Shown in pieces: positions 36,538 through 48,213 of a stretch of DNA of 64,000 bases. Position 1 is the stretch's first letter, and each line of letters opens with the position of its first letter. Location of the stretch: assembly GCA_000729835.1 (NCBI GenBank), contig JFHB01000060.1, positions 92,841-156,840 on the forward strand. The letters run 5' to 3'. A program made the translations under genes and the position numbers. The notes beneath the pieces are model-generated. The model saw only the letters and a program-made list of their open reading frames with translations. It searched no databases and was not told where the DNA came from. This DNA is from Atkinsonella hypoxylon (taxonomy: Eukaryota > Ascomycota > Sordariomycetes > Hypocreales > Clavicipitaceae).

Positions 36538-37866
36538 TTATGAGGCGGCTCCTCCCCTCGCTTCAAGCCCTCGTCGCTTTGCCAGAAGACTCTTGAATGC
36601 CCCGATAAACTGCACAAGAGATTCTTCGTCGTGGGTGCAGAATCGGAAGCTCTTCTCCTCGGTGATGATTTGCAAGCAATTCTCTTTGCTCTTGCTGACT
36701 GGATCGGTGTCCACCACATCGACAACGGCAGAGAGGTGAACGATCCATTGAGCTGTATATTCCGATTCATTTTTATATAAGATGAAATTCCGAGGGCGGA
36801 GGACTCCCCACATATCCTTCCACTGCCTCACGCCTCGTTTGCTTCGCAGTAACCACAGCCATCCTTGCCAAATAACACGGTCAAGATCTTGCTCTATCGC
36901 AGTCCCGTTGTTACTTTGGCCCATGACATTCAGTACGCTAGTTTGACTAGCAGATCGGTTCGCGATGACTGGGCAGATGGTCGGTATCAGCATTGGACAA
37001 GAGGCGACGACTGCTTGCTCGAAGACATATCCCCTCCAACGTACCTTTTGGTCTTTGAAATTCGGTGTCTGAAAAGTCCGACTGAGATGGAAGATCGTTG
37101 CCAGAGATACCCGATGAGTCTATGGTGGATGATTTACGTCGGTTCGCCTCGCCCACGAATCTGGGCTCTGGTGGACCGTATGTTTCCGGTGAGCTTGAAA
37201 GCACACCATCGACATCGCGACCTTCAAGAGCATTCACGGAGGCGCTTCTTGAAAGGGTCTTCGATCCACCCGGACACATGCTTCGAGTTAAAGGCCGGGC
37301 AAGAAACATTTCTTCCTCTTCTTCCTCTATTCTGGCATCTCTCCGTATAAGATCTACCCATTCCTGAGCATCCTGCTTTGTTGGTGCTTGGAAATGAAAG
37401 TTACGAGACGGAGAAAAGAGGCCAAAAACGTTGTCGCGCTTGTGCTTCGGGTCTTTGAGGAATGTAACAGCCGTAAGGTCAGACAAGCAGATCTGATGTC
37501 GCAGTTTTGTCTCCTTTTCGTTCTTGTATATCGCAAGCGTATTCGGACGCATGACAAGATACACTGATTTCCAGTGCTACAACAGCATGTTTAGTGTCTT
37601 GAAAGAGTACAAAAACAGCCTTGGCTTAATCCATAGTGGTATGGCTGACAGCAGTAATGACCAACCTTTGTCTTCGTCCTTTTCTCAACGTAACCGCTCT
37701 TAATCACCCGATCTGACTCAAAACAGCCGTTGACACTGACGTTGGTCAACGACCCGAAATTCGGTCGGCTTCTCGATAAGGACGCTGTCGGGGGGCCGTT
37801 GTCCCCTCCATCAATGTAGGCAATGTTCTTCCGTGGCAACACGTCAATGGCTTGTGTGGCTGCCAT
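36538..37866 (-). CDS. Tandem pleckstrin-homology domain protein
   Basis: Exons are 37866-37666, 37576-37045 and 36968-36538 (phases 0 and 1), 387 residues. PH domain 1 covers about residues 50-165: SGYVEKRTKTKHWKSVYLVM, TLAIYKNEKETKLRHQICL, and the closing helix DAQEWVDLIRRDARI. A Ser-rich linker follows. PH domain 2 covers about residues 270-375: WQGWLWLLRSKRGVRQWKDM, NFILYKNESEY, VVDTDP, and the helix ESLVQFIGAFKSLLAKRR. Two PH domains in a protein this short recall yeast Opy1, a phosphoinositide sensor, and animal TAPP proteins. It probably binds phosphoinositides at the plasma membrane (inference). The junction between exons 2 and 3 was set by the GTACGT donor and a CAG acceptor that restores the second PH frame. 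Confidence 0.82.
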
Positions 37867-39906
37867 GGTAGATATGCTGAAGGCCGAATATAATCTATTG
37901 GAAGTTAAATGGAAAGTCTTTGGAGGCGCCTCGTGGTTGATAAAGCTCGAACTTCGCCTGATCTAGTAGAGGAGGAGGTTCGCAGAAAAGAGCTGTCAAA
38001 CATCTATCTGATGTAGGGCCTACTGCCGGACTAAGTAGTTGGATGGAGACAAGCGCTATATAAGAAGATGATATCAGGACCGGCCGCGCTGATTTGTTAA
38101 GAAGCCAATCGAATCGCGGATCCAGAGGTAATTATACGCCGTGGGCGGTTCGGAACGAAATGTTTAAATCGTGGCGCAAGACCAAAGGATCAGCACAATG
38201 TGGAAGCAGCCAATGGTGCATCGAACATGAAAGGTACACGCTGCCGTCCTAGAAATTGCTTATGACTAAGCCCATGTCGAGGCATAGTAGTCGGGTATGG
38301 CGATTGCGAATGCGTCGGGAGCCGGCGCGCAGCATTCAAAAGGCGAGGTTGACGAGGTTGACGAGGTTGACGAGGTTGACGAGGTTGACGAGGTTGACGA
38401 GGTTGACGAGGCGCAGTGGGACTGGGTGGCGGAAGAGCTTAAAGATAGAAGGTTACGAGGCGCGGCGCTCAATGAAGTTTAATGGTGGTGTTGGATCGGT
38501 CGTTTCAGTGTTGGGTTTGGCAAGTGATCTGCAGGAGGCAAAGGAACAGAGTACAGAAAACAGCCGTGACGCGACGGTGACGGTGACAGGCTGGCTGGTC
38601 GAGGTGGTCGCAGGGGTGGTTTCAGTGGTAGTGCATCCTTCATCAAACAAATGATCTAACTAACTAGTTAGATGGTGTCCGGATCAGGAGTTTAACAAGA
38701 AAGGGGTTCCTAGGTGTCAGCGCGACCGACGCATGTCAGAGAATTAGAATTTGCCCCACACTGTCGTTTGTGCTGTGGTCGCGCCGACATCAGATACACT
38801 ATTTTGGTCTGTCTTGTATTACATGCTGTCTGGTGAGATGGTCGCGTCACGGCTTCTATTGAGACACAATTAACGTGACGTCATGCTTACGAGAAGGGTC
38901 GTGGCTGGTTGGTTAACTAACTAGTTGTTAGTTCGAAAGCCTCGCGGGTTACGTGGCGCCGTCAGATGATTTTGACAGAGTGTAAATTCGGGCACGAGTG
39001 ACCTACCTAGTAGTTAGTCATTGACGTGCAGACCTCTGAACGCCACTTCCACCAAATAGTTCTCTATTTCATGATGGGGAATTCCTGTTCGGGGAACATT
39101 GTATCTGAAGGATATTCGCTAATTTCAGATTGGTTGATGTGTCAAAACAAATCCAGGTCATCCTTTCTTGATCGCTTATCGACGCGACATGAATGCGAAT
39201 CTAGAACACAAAGGACGCTGTACCCGGCCCTGGTAGAGCCTGTAAATCAGGTGGAGGCTTTTTGAAGAATCTACAGAATACCTCGGCTCTGTAACCTATG
39301 GTCCTCATCGAGCTAATTTATAGCCCAGCAGGTGACCTTTTTAGAGACAAGTGGTAAGGTTGAAGAGAATGGTGATTGACTCGGCTGGTGACGTGGTCAT
39401 CAAACCAAAGTTTCGACAATGACGGGTTCACAGCAAGCCTCATCTTCCTTAAAGGCAGGCAGTCCTTACGATACTTGAAAACTCCGTTGTTGGTGTTGAG
39501 ATGCCTCTTGATGGGGTGATTGCAGCACAGGCTGATCACATGATTTAGGTTAACATTCTGTAGGCACGGGGTGTGAGACTGTGACTCGCGCAGTCAGTGA
39601 GCTTCTTTAAGCAGTACAAAGGGCGTGAGAAGACACACGTTCAATGAATCCCACTTTGTAGCACAATTATTCCATCAGATCTTGCAGCCGATATTGCAGT
39701 CGAGAGATTCTGCCTGCATTAGCTGGACAGTGGAGACCCTTCCTTGCGCTCTGACTGGGCGAAGTCAACCAAAATTTCTCCATCAAGAGTCAATAGGTTT
39801 GGTTATCACTACCAGTTTCGATATTGGATATTACACAAGGCACAGCTGTACTAAGGAACATATCTGCATTGGCGACGATTTCCGTGACCTGGACAAACCC
39901 CCGCTG
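37867..39906. other. Gene-poor interval with minisatellite
   Basis: About 2 kb between two divergent genes. It has a 9-nt minisatellite, TAACTAACTAGTTAG motifs (about 38655 and 38912) and TACCTAG-type motifs near 39002. Frames through the repeat give (VDE)n, (RLT)n or (SST)n and are not credible genes. Confidence 0.45.
38345..38411. repeat. 9-nt minisatellite (GAGGTTGAC)
   Basis: Seven perfect tandem copies. Because the unit length is a multiple of three, it stays open in several frames and creates spurious repeat peptides. Confidence 0.9.
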
Positions 39907-41175
39907 ATGGCCACTTCAAAACCCTGCACGCGCTGCAAGAGCGTCAGCCTAACATACCAGTTGCGAAATGGTCCAGCTTGTCGGTAAGGCCCTCGACATA
40001 TTGCAACTTTTTTTATCTGTTACCTTTTTTGTTTATTCATTTATCATCATCATATATATATTTGTGAATCATAACTGACATCTAACAGAGATTGCTTTAT
40101 TGACTATGTGGAAACAAAAGGAGGACGTCGCCTCGGAGCAGTTGCCCGTGACACAAGAGCTCCTGGAAGACCAGGACCGCGACGATATCTCACTGGCCTC
40201 TCCTTTGGTCCGTCTTCCACAGCCATGATCCAGATACTGGACAAAAGTGCAAAATACTACTCTTCTCAGAAATCCTCTCCTGCATTTGAGCCACTCATTG
40301 TACATGTTGACACCGACCTATCACATACCGCGGATCAAGAGGGCTCGCCTGCCCAGCGGCTGCTGTCAAGGTATCGAGAGCGGTTCCCTGAAATGTGCTT
40401 TGAATGTGTACATCTGAGCCGAATATGGAAAGTCAAAACATTAGCTTGGCCAAGCCTAGGCGTGGACGCAGCGGATGACCATCACGCCGTCGACGAGATT
40501 GACCGGCTCAAGAAATTTTTTGATTCTCTACCATCCTTAAGCTCTAAAACGGACATGCTGCGAATCTTGATTCGACATGTTCTTCTTGATGTGGCGTTGG
40601 AAAGGTCTTACACTGCGGTTTTGCTAGGGCACAGCACCACGGCGCTGGCTGCGCTGACGTTGGCAGAAGTAGCACACGGTCGAGGATTCGCAGTCCCTTG
40701 GCAAATCAATGATGGTTCCTTCACTGTCTGCAGATATGATTCTGATGCTGATACTTCGGGTCCACATCAGTCTTTGGAGGTGCAAATGCCGATCTATTAT
40801 CCCCTGAGAGAGGTGTTCAAGAACGAGCTCAAGGTTTATATCGACCTCGTACCCTCCTTAAAGGAGCTTATGCCGCAGGGGAATGCAACCGCTGGCAACA
40901 TTGTGTCCCATAAGGATTTGAGTATATCAGAAGTCATGGAACGGTATTTTGACTCCGTTGAAGGCCCATACTCTGGGATTGTTGCCAATGTGGTTCGGAC
41001 GACGGGGAAGCTAGATCGGGCGACGAGTGGAAAGTTCTGCCGTATGTGTGGAGTGACGCTGGATGCGCAGGGGGATTCGAGATGGGCCGGTGAAGTAGGT
41101 GATGACTTGGAAGCTTCGGGCGCATCGCGGACAACTAGTTTGTGTTATGGGTGCAAGCGCACGCTGCACGGATAG
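39907..41175 (+). CDS. NCS2: Cytoplasmic tRNA 2-thiolation protein Ncs2/Ctu2
   Basis: Partner of Ncs6/Ctu1 in 2-thiolation of wobble uridine (mcm5s2U34) in cytosolic tRNA Lys, Glu and Gln, using sulfur relayed by Urm1. Exons are 39907-39983 and 40089-41175 (donor GTAAGG, CTAACAG acceptor region, phase 2/1), 387 residues. The N-terminal CTRCKS and RDCF cysteines and the C-terminal CRMCG and CYGCK pairs match the zinc-ribbon ends of the Ctu2 family. The centre (DMLRILIRHVLLDVALER, TAVLLGHSTTALAALTLAEV) is the degenerate nucleotide-loop domain, and VPWQINDG is typical. The length is short for the family (usually about 370-500 residues) but complete. A poly-A tract follows the stop. Confidence 0.9.
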
Positions 41176-41600
41176 AGCATTGGCAGCCAAAATAAGAAGA
41201 AAAAAAAAAAAAAAAAAAACCAGTACATCACGAACAATGTCGGGCCCCATGAATAGGTCATCAAAGTTGAACATGCCATAGCATTATGTTCCTTCCCAAA
41301 GTCATGCATATGTAATTGTGCAAAATAGCAGTCTACAAAGACTGACATGGAAACTCCGTCTATATGCGCGCCAGTGTCCTGTTGATTTTCCAGGTGATAT
41401 ATAGCCCTCTAACCCAAGAACCATGCGACGGAAATGCCTACAGTTTATTTGAAGCAAAAGCCTGCCGTCATCCCCAAGGCAAGATATAGATCGGCATTGG
41501 CAAGAAATATACATCACGCTTAATGCTGGACTGCCCCATTTGGCTGTATATTTGCAAAAAGGTCCACATCAGAATACACAGCTCAGAGAAGCTGGACATC
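41176..41600. other. Convergent 3' region with poly-A tract
   Basis: 3' flanks of NCS2 and OAC1. It includes a run of 20 adenines at 41200-41219. No gene was seen. Confidence 0.5.
41200..41219. repeat. Poly-A tract of 20
   Basis: Uninterrupted run starting 25 bp after the NCS2 stop codon. Confidence 0.9.
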
Positions 41601-42790
41601 CTATGCTTCGAAAACCATTGGAATTAATCTACCCTCTAGCTTTCTCACCAGCTTGTTGGTTTGCTCCGCCAGCGAAAGGGTAAGAATCGTATGAGGCAGA
41701 ATTCTAGCTAGATGTGGCAGGAAGCCTTTATAAATGGCAAAGAAGCCTTCTGTGCGGATGGTCTTGCCTAAGCAGTCCAAGACGCCTTTGTACAGGTTTC
41801 CGTTTTGATTGTAAAGTCGTGACATAATCGTGTCTATGCAGAAACCTTGCGCATCAGTAATTGTTTTGCTTGCCTCCGCATATTGTCCACATGGCCACTT
41901 GTACTCACCAGGAGGATGCATGAAGCAGCAGACAACAACGCCGCTGACAGCGCTACTGCTCAGATGCAAAGCCGGACCTTCTTCCATACCCGCATGTCGC
42001 ATCAATCGTCTTTTGGCGAAAAAGTATGTAGGCAGCTGAACCGAGCTGCCGAAACCTGTTCGAATCATGGCTGCACCAATACCGCGGTACAAGCCACGCA
42101 CGCCTTCGGCGCGGTAGATTTGCGATAAACCGTCGAAAGCGTTTCGATACTGGTGCTGCGTCCCAACGGGCCGGAAGGGAGAATAGCTCTGTAGACGGGT
42201 TTTGACGAGGAAAAATGGGCTACCAGCGGCAGCGCCCAAGACACCAGAGAAGGCGCCGCAAAACATGTTGATTCCGAGGTTCTGTGCTTTTTCGCTTTTC
42301 AGGAACAACGTCGCAAGACCTTTACGCATCGGTTCGTAGAAGCCTAAGCGACAGCCATTGAGTAAAATTTGGTAAATATACGCCGTTCCTAAGCCACGGT
42401 AGATGCCTCTTATCCCCTCATTCTTGATAATCACTTTCACGCCGTGGAGAGGTCCTCGATAGTGATGAGGTTGATGGCCCTTCAATTGGAGCTCTCCTTG
42501 CAACTGCATTCTGCATGAAACAACCAGGTTAAGCAAGAGCATTTTCAGGTGGATATATATTGGGGGCTTTGGCCTCAACTCGACGATGTTACTTACCGAA
42601 TTTTGACCGTTTCGAAAGGGTGCGTTGCAGTCACAGCACCACAGGCTGCAACGCCGCCGGCAACGAATGCTCTACAAAATTTGGTCAATTGGTTAGCAAG
42701 TCTTTTATGCTACATTCTTGAGGGATTGGCTACCCAGACGCAGTTTCCAAATCTTCCAGCACGAAACACCTACCCAGTCGTTGTTGACAT
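41601..42790 (-). CDS. OAC1: Mitochondrial oxaloacetate/sulfate carrier (Oac1-like)
   Basis: Inner-membrane carrier of the SLC25 family. Exons are 42790-42774, 42671-42597, 42510-41909 and 41833-41601 (phases 2, 2, 1), 308 residues, the usual carrier length. Three Solcar repeats show the signature at HPFETVKIR (repeat 1), SPFFLVKTRL (repeat 2, degenerate) and HPPGDTIMSRL (repeat 3). The HPPGDTIMSR form and the Gln/Gly-rich first loop are characteristic of the Oac1 group, which exchanges oxaloacetate, sulfate, malonate and alpha-isopropylmalate. The first exon encodes only MSTTTG; it was chosen because its GTAGGT donor joins exon 2 in phase to restore AFVAGGVAACGAVTATHPFE. It is divergent from SWD2. 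Confidence 0.9.
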
Positions 42791-43610
42791 TCTTGCGATC
42801 GGCTTCGCCGAGCGAAGGAGAATGCCCAAGTCGAGAAGCGCAGGTTGAGATGCTCACTGCAAGTGTTTGAAGCTTGGAAAGGCACGTTGAATCGAAGGGT
42901 TGAGGGAGCTGAAATCAATAATAAGTTACACCCTACGTTTCTTTTTGTTGATTTATCGCGAAACAGTGCTGGATATTTGTTGCGACCGAACCGAGCTATC
43001 CGTGCTTCGAGGAAACCGGAGAGCCTTCTAGGCTCAATGGCGCGGACACGCAGAATTGAGAGCTGTCCGGCGATGAGCGAACTTCAATCGTCAGGATGGG
43101 TTGAATGGTTGCAGAAACGCGGAAGCAAGATCGCTGGGGGTGGATAAATTAGATGCAGGAAATGCGCGGCACGAGGAATTTGTCCCAACAAACTAAAGTC
43201 GACCAGACCTGTTGCGCGTCTTCACCGACGTCAGCTTGTCCGCTTGCGCAGAGTGGGATGAAGGGCGGGGCAGCGGATCTGGGGCACTTACGGAATACGC
43301 CGTAGTCAATTCCAGTCGTGCCTTCTCTGCTCTTGACGCTCTTTCAAATTTAATCGCAACACAGCTATCTGAGTATTGAATAGGCCGAAAATCACGAGCC
43401 TTTAGCGACAAGGTAGAAGGATATTACGTAAATCCTTTCAAGGCGGCATTTTGGCGTCTCGATACATCGCTGCTCACGCTTCGTCCTCTCGGCCGGCTTC
43501 CACAAGGCGGGTCGCCAAACGCCGATTGCAAACATTGACAAACCCTAGAACTGGGGAGGTAGCTTCACATAGTCCCTTCATGAATTGGCATCTCAGTAAC
43601 TTCCGCGAGC
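42791..43610. promoter_or_regulatory. Divergent promoter region, OAC1 and SWD2
   Basis: 820 bp between the two start codons. Small frames at 42845-43147 and 43451-43660 overlap it but lack coding support. No specific site was identified. Confidence 0.4.
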
Positions 43611-44935
43611 ATGTCCTTCACCCCAATGGACGTGGACCGCCATGGAGGCGCATCGAGTAATGACACACTGAATATTCAGAGGTCAATAGGCGGCACGTCC
43701 TCTGTGTCCAACCTGAGTGATGTAATCACCAGCTTTAAGCCAACCAAGGTATGTGCGTAGACCAACTAGCAGCTTGAAAGGTGTCAGGACTGAAAAGCTT
43801 GGCTATTCCCGTACGCGCAAGTTCTGACCTAGCAGTAGCTTCTTCGGCGTGAAGACATTAGAGATTGTCGGCACCAGCCTCATGTTCTTTCTATTGACTA
43901 TGATGACGAGGGCGAGCTGCTCATGACTTCTTCCAGCGACGAGACGATCCAGATCTACAATGTCAAAGAGGGTCGCCACGAAAAGAGCCTCCTAAGCAAG
44001 AAGTACGGCGTCAAATTGGCTAAATTTACGCATACCAGCTCAAGTATAATATACGCCAGTACAAAGCAGAATAGTGAGAGAGCCGCCGTAATTGACTAAA
44101 TTTTTATAGACGCTGTTGCTAACTAGCCTTCCACCACTTGACAGATGCCATTCGTTATCTCGCGACTCACGACAATTCCTTCATTCGATACTTCGAAGGT
44201 CACGAAGGCGATGTGACGGACATAACCGTTCATCCTGGGAGCGACAACTTTATATCTTGTTCCAAGGACAACACGGTGCGGCTATGGGATACGCAGTCGA
44301 AGCACTGGCAGGGTCAACTATTCTTGAGGTCGCCCTATTTAGCTGCGTATGATCCATCGGGCATGGTTTTCGCCATTGCATGTCCCAACAGTGGGAGCAT
44401 CCTACTCTATGATGTTCGAAACTATGACAAGGCACCTTTTGCGATTGTTGATGTCGTGGAGCAGTGCCATAAGGTGGATCAACAGAATCTCGTCAAAGGC
44501 TGGACGAAGCTCGAATTCTCAAACGACGGCAAGTCGCTTCTTGTCGGTACCAACGGTAACGGCCATTTCTTGTTAGACGCTTTCGAGGGCACACTCAAGG
44601 CCTATCTTCATAAACCTACGGGCGGTACAAGGAGGCAAGCTCCAGGTGAGACTTCTCCGCCGAGCAACGGCAACGCAGCAATAGATTCATCAAACTTGGA
44701 CAGCAGCGGGGACTGTTGCTTTGCTCCAGATGGTCGATTCATCATTAGTGGCTCCAAGCAAGACATCTTTGTTTGGGATTCTCTACCATCAATACCAGAC
44801 AGTAAGATTCTGGAGCCTATTTCAACGCTTCAGGATAAGAGGGAAACAGCAGTTGTTGCTTTCAATCCGAGGTTCAACTTCTTTGCAACGGCAGGCCAGG
44901 ACTTACTATTCTGGCTGCCTGACCCACATCATTGA
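43611..44935 (+). CDS. SWD2: WD40 protein Swd2 (COMPASS and 3'-end processing)
   Basis: Shared subunit of the Set1/COMPASS H3K4 methyltransferase and, in yeast, of the cleavage/polyadenylation factor. Exons are 43611-43748, 43839-44073 and 44145-44935 (phases 0 and 1), 387 residues. WD-type repeats are visible: VLSIDYDDEGELLMTSSSDE, then FEGHEGDVTDITVHPG with NTVRLWD, LAAYDPSGMVFAIACPNSGS with LYDVRN, KLEFSNDGKSLLVGTNGNG, CCFAPDGRFIISGSKQD with VWDS, and VAFNPRFNFFATAGQD. SITSFKPTK-like N-terminal sequence (SDVITSFKPTK) is characteristic of the family. After the stop there are three near-copies of GAGCAT(T/C). Confidence 0.9.
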
Positions 44936-45650
44936 GCATTGAGCATCGAGCATTGTGCTTGTCACGAGACATGCCTAAACAGAATGGCCTCATCGGGTTA
45001 AAAGCCTCGGATTTTTCATTGATAATGACTTATTTCTTTGTCTTCCTGGGCGTACAATGTGTTTTGAGTCTTAATGTTGATATTTGGAGGTTATACGTTT
45101 TCAATAGGAGCCTTTTGGATCCATATGGACGGTTTCTTGTTGCTGGTGAGTGGTTTTTCATGCCTACTTGGCCCCGTTTTCCCGTGGATTATATTCTAGA
45201 GCCCAACATTGAAGGGAAAATATGGCAACGAAGCAGCACGGATTACATGGTTAGCGTTGAGTTGTTGGTTGCACGGAACCTGGCCAAGCGTCAAGTGCAT
45301 AGCAAAATGTGACTTTGAAATCCATATGCCGGAAAATAATCAAGCAGACGCAGTAATGACTCACTAGAGCACCATATCATCGAGCTAGCATTGAGGTTTT
45401 TTGCTCAAGCAAGACATCCTGTGGCACATCAGTCTCTCCACCGCCCGGGCGACTGCCCCACCAGATTTTATCCCGCCAGATCAAAGCTCAGTCTGCGCTT
45501 GACATCAACATACCCAACCAACTAGCGCAGACTTCGCCTTTAAAGCACCAGACAGTGTCTCTAAGCAAGCCGCCTGACCGAGAGAAAAAGAAAAAGAAAA
45601 ATCGTAAAACGACAACCAACTCACCAACGGAGGACACCACGCAGCCCAAC
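44936..45650. other. Intergenic between SWD2 and SRP9
   Basis: It contains the SWD2 3' UTR and the SRP9 promoter and leader. A frame at 44932-45312 overlaps the SWD2 stop and has no domain. Confidence 0.45.
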
Positions 45651-46225
45651 ATGCCCTACTTCAAGTCGAGCCAAGGATGGCTCGAGCAATCAATGCTCCT
45701 CATTGAAGCCTGTCCCAACACCGTAAGTTGGCAACCAGCCATTGAGCATAGCTATACAACAACGAGACTCAAATGTCCCGTCGTGAGAAAACTGCTCGAG
45801 CAACACGACGTCCAGGAACCTGACGATTAACATTGGTTACTGGACAATAGACACGGATCACGACACGATACTCTATAAAGCCCGCGCCATCACGGAGAGC
45901 TTCCAGCGATGCCGAAGCCACCGATAGTTCGAAACCCCCGCGTGGCAGTCTCGTCCTCACAACGTATAACCCTGTAAGCGGCGTGAATCTCAAGTACCGC
46001 ACCACAAAAGCCGCCGAGGTTACTCGTCTGATGCAGCAGGCTCTGGGGCGGCTGGGCCGATGCATGGCTGGTTTGCCGGCTGAGTCTCCGGAAGAGGCTA
46101 TGCCTGATGCGCCAGTCAGCGTGGCGGACGGGCCTGAGGGGGATAAACGGGGGAGTGGTACGGCGACGCCGGTACAGCAGGCGCAATCGGGAGGGGGGAA
46201 GAAGAAGAGGAAGGGCAGAAAATGA
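45651..46225 (+). CDS. SRP9: Signal recognition particle 9 kDa-like subunit (SRP9/SRP21)
   Basis: Alu-domain protein of the signal recognition particle, needed for elongation arrest during co-translational targeting to the ER. Exons are 45651-45722 and 45851-46225, with a 128-nt intron (GTAAGT donor, CAATAG acceptor, phase 0), 148 residues. The N-terminus MPYFKSSQGWLEQSMLLIEA matches the conserved SRP9 start. The second half of the domain has GSLVLTTYNPVSGVNLKYRT and KAAEVTRLMQQALGRL. A fungal-type extension follows, ending in a Lys/Arg cluster (GGGKKKRKGRK) suited to RNA binding. It is convergent with RNR2. Confidence 0.88.
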
Positions 46226-46758
46226 AGCTCGTGGGCACAGTATACTGCTTTTATACAATCTGGACGCCGAGGCATGTTTGGTTGAATATCATGGCATTTG
46301 TGGCATCCAACTTATGCTTATTCCTACCTGACATGGACATGTATTTCATACACGAGGTGGCGAACAAGCTTCGTTTACTTCATGCAGGTACTTCGACACC
46401 ATTACACTTCCGAACGTGCTATGATACATCTCGTTATCCGTCTAGTTCTAAATGCAGTACTGATTGTGCGCGCCTCATTAAACCAAAGAGTCCGCCAACC
46501 GCAAACACCGTGAACGCCTACCAATGGTTCCCACTGGAACTTGGTTAAGTAGCCAAAAAAAAAAAAACAGAAAACAAAAAACAAAGACATGAAAACCAAC
46601 AATCACCCAGAATGGCGAGCCAGTCAGCCAAGTAGACGACCACGCCGACGCTCGCCTGGACCTCCATGGCCATCCAGAATATACATGCCCTGAAACAAAG
46701 GAAAACAGCTGAGTATAAAAGCCGGGATATATACAAGGCTTTACAGTTTCACACCAGC
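46226..46758. other. Convergent 3' region of SRP9 and RNR2
   Basis: 3' flanks. A short A-rich run lies near 46555-46567. No gene was recognised. Confidence 0.5.
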
Positions 46759-48213
46759 CTAAAAGTCATCGTCGAAGGTGAAGTCGCCACCATCTTTGAC
46801 CTCTTCGGGCGTAGCGCCGTTCTCTTCAGCCTTCTTCGAGGTGCTAGCCATGACACCAGCCTTCTGATACTCACCAACTCGCTTCTCAAAGAAATTTGTC
46901 TTGCCGCCCAATGAGATGTTCTCCATGAAGTCAAAAGGATTGGCCGTCTTATACACCTTCTCGTTACCAAGAGCAACGAGCAGGCGATCGGCCACAAACT
47001 CAATGTACTGCTTCATCAATGTGGCATTCATGCCCAGTAGAGCACATGGCAAAGCCTCAGTCAGAAACTCTTGCTCGATGGTGACAGCATCTGTAATAAT
47101 CTGTTGGATCATCTGCTTGCTGGCTCGGTGCTTCAAGTGAGAGTGCAGCAAGCAGGCAAAGTCTGTGTGCAAGCCCTCATCACGCGAGATTAATTCGTTG
47201 GAGAAGGTGAGACCGGGCATCAAGCCACGCTTCTTCAGCCAGAAGATAGAAGCAAAAGCACCGCTGAAGAAAATACCTTCCACAGCAGCAAAAGCAACCA
47301 AGCGCTGGGCGAAGCTGGATTCTTTGTCCTGAATCCAGCGGATAGCCCATTCTGCCTTCTTGCGAATGCAAGGAACTATTGACTAGTTAGATATGTGGTT
47401 GATCAATGTCTCAGGGATCAGTATAGAGACTTACTGGTCTCGATGGCATTGAAGAGGTAGTTGCGCTGAGCATGCTCCTTGATGTAGGTGTCGATTAAGA
47501 GAGAGTATGTTTCCGAGTGGATGTTCTCCATCATGATCTGGAATCCGTAAAAGCAACGAGCCTCAGGGACTTGGACTTCACCGCTGAAGCGCTCAACCAA
47601 GTTCTCGTTGACGATGCCGTCGGAAGCAGCAAAAAATGCCAGTATGTGGGAGATGAAGTATTTCTCGTCATCATTCAGACGATTGTTCCAGTCGTGCAAA
47701 TCTTTTGACAGATCGATCTCTTCGGCCGTCCAGAAGGAAGCCTCGGCCTTTTTGTACATTTGCCAGATCTAGTTTCAAAAGGTTGTTAGTCCCCACCACT
47801 TTACGCGTCAAGACGTGTCACGTACCTCGTGATATTTGATCGGGAAGAGTACGAAACGCTGAGGGTTCTCCTGAAGGATAGGCTCGTCGCATTCTTCAGG
47901 CTTGATGCTAGGCGCAACAGAAACAGGAGCAGCATCGGCTTCCGTCTTAGCTTCCACAGCCGGGGAATTGTGGTCAGCTTCAATTTGCTTGCCTAGAGCG
48001 TGGAAAGCAGCAACGTCAAGCATATTCTCTTTATTTGAGACACCAAAGTCGAGCTTCTTTACTGGAGACTCCATCTTCAGTGAGTCAATGGCCGAGGCAG
48101 CCTATAAAACGTGTTAATGGGCATGAACGCATCGCATTGATCGACGGCTGTAGACGCGACGATGGTGCATCGGAAGCACTCACCTGCTTCGAAGGGGTAG
48201 TCTCAACAGCCAT
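46759..48213 (-). CDS. RNR2: Ribonucleotide reductase small subunit (R2)
   Basis: Class Ia R2 subunit that supplies the tyrosyl radical for dNTP synthesis. Exons are 48213-48184, 48101-47826, 47768-47435 and 47375-46759 (phases 0, 0, 1), 418 residues. Family blocks are present: FVLFPIKYHEIWQMYKKAEA, DLHDWNNRLNDDEKYFISHI, CFYGFQIMMENIHSETYS (metal ligands Glu and His, with the radical tyrosine region) and ISRDEGLHTDFACLL (Glu and His ligands). The C-terminus, DFTFDDDF, is the acidic/aromatic peptide that docks to the large subunit. An N-terminal extension of about 90 residues is normal for fungi. An ACGCGT box lies about 190 bp upstream of the start, consistent with S-phase induction. Confidence 0.96.

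Noticed and set aside
38256..38654. Frames through the GAGGTTGAC minisatellite
   Set aside because: Their length is explained by a 9-nt repeat lacking stops in several frames.
43451..43660. 69-codon frame overlapping the SWD2 start
   Set aside because: No ATG at its beginning, and it overlaps SWD2 exon 1, whose product is recognised.
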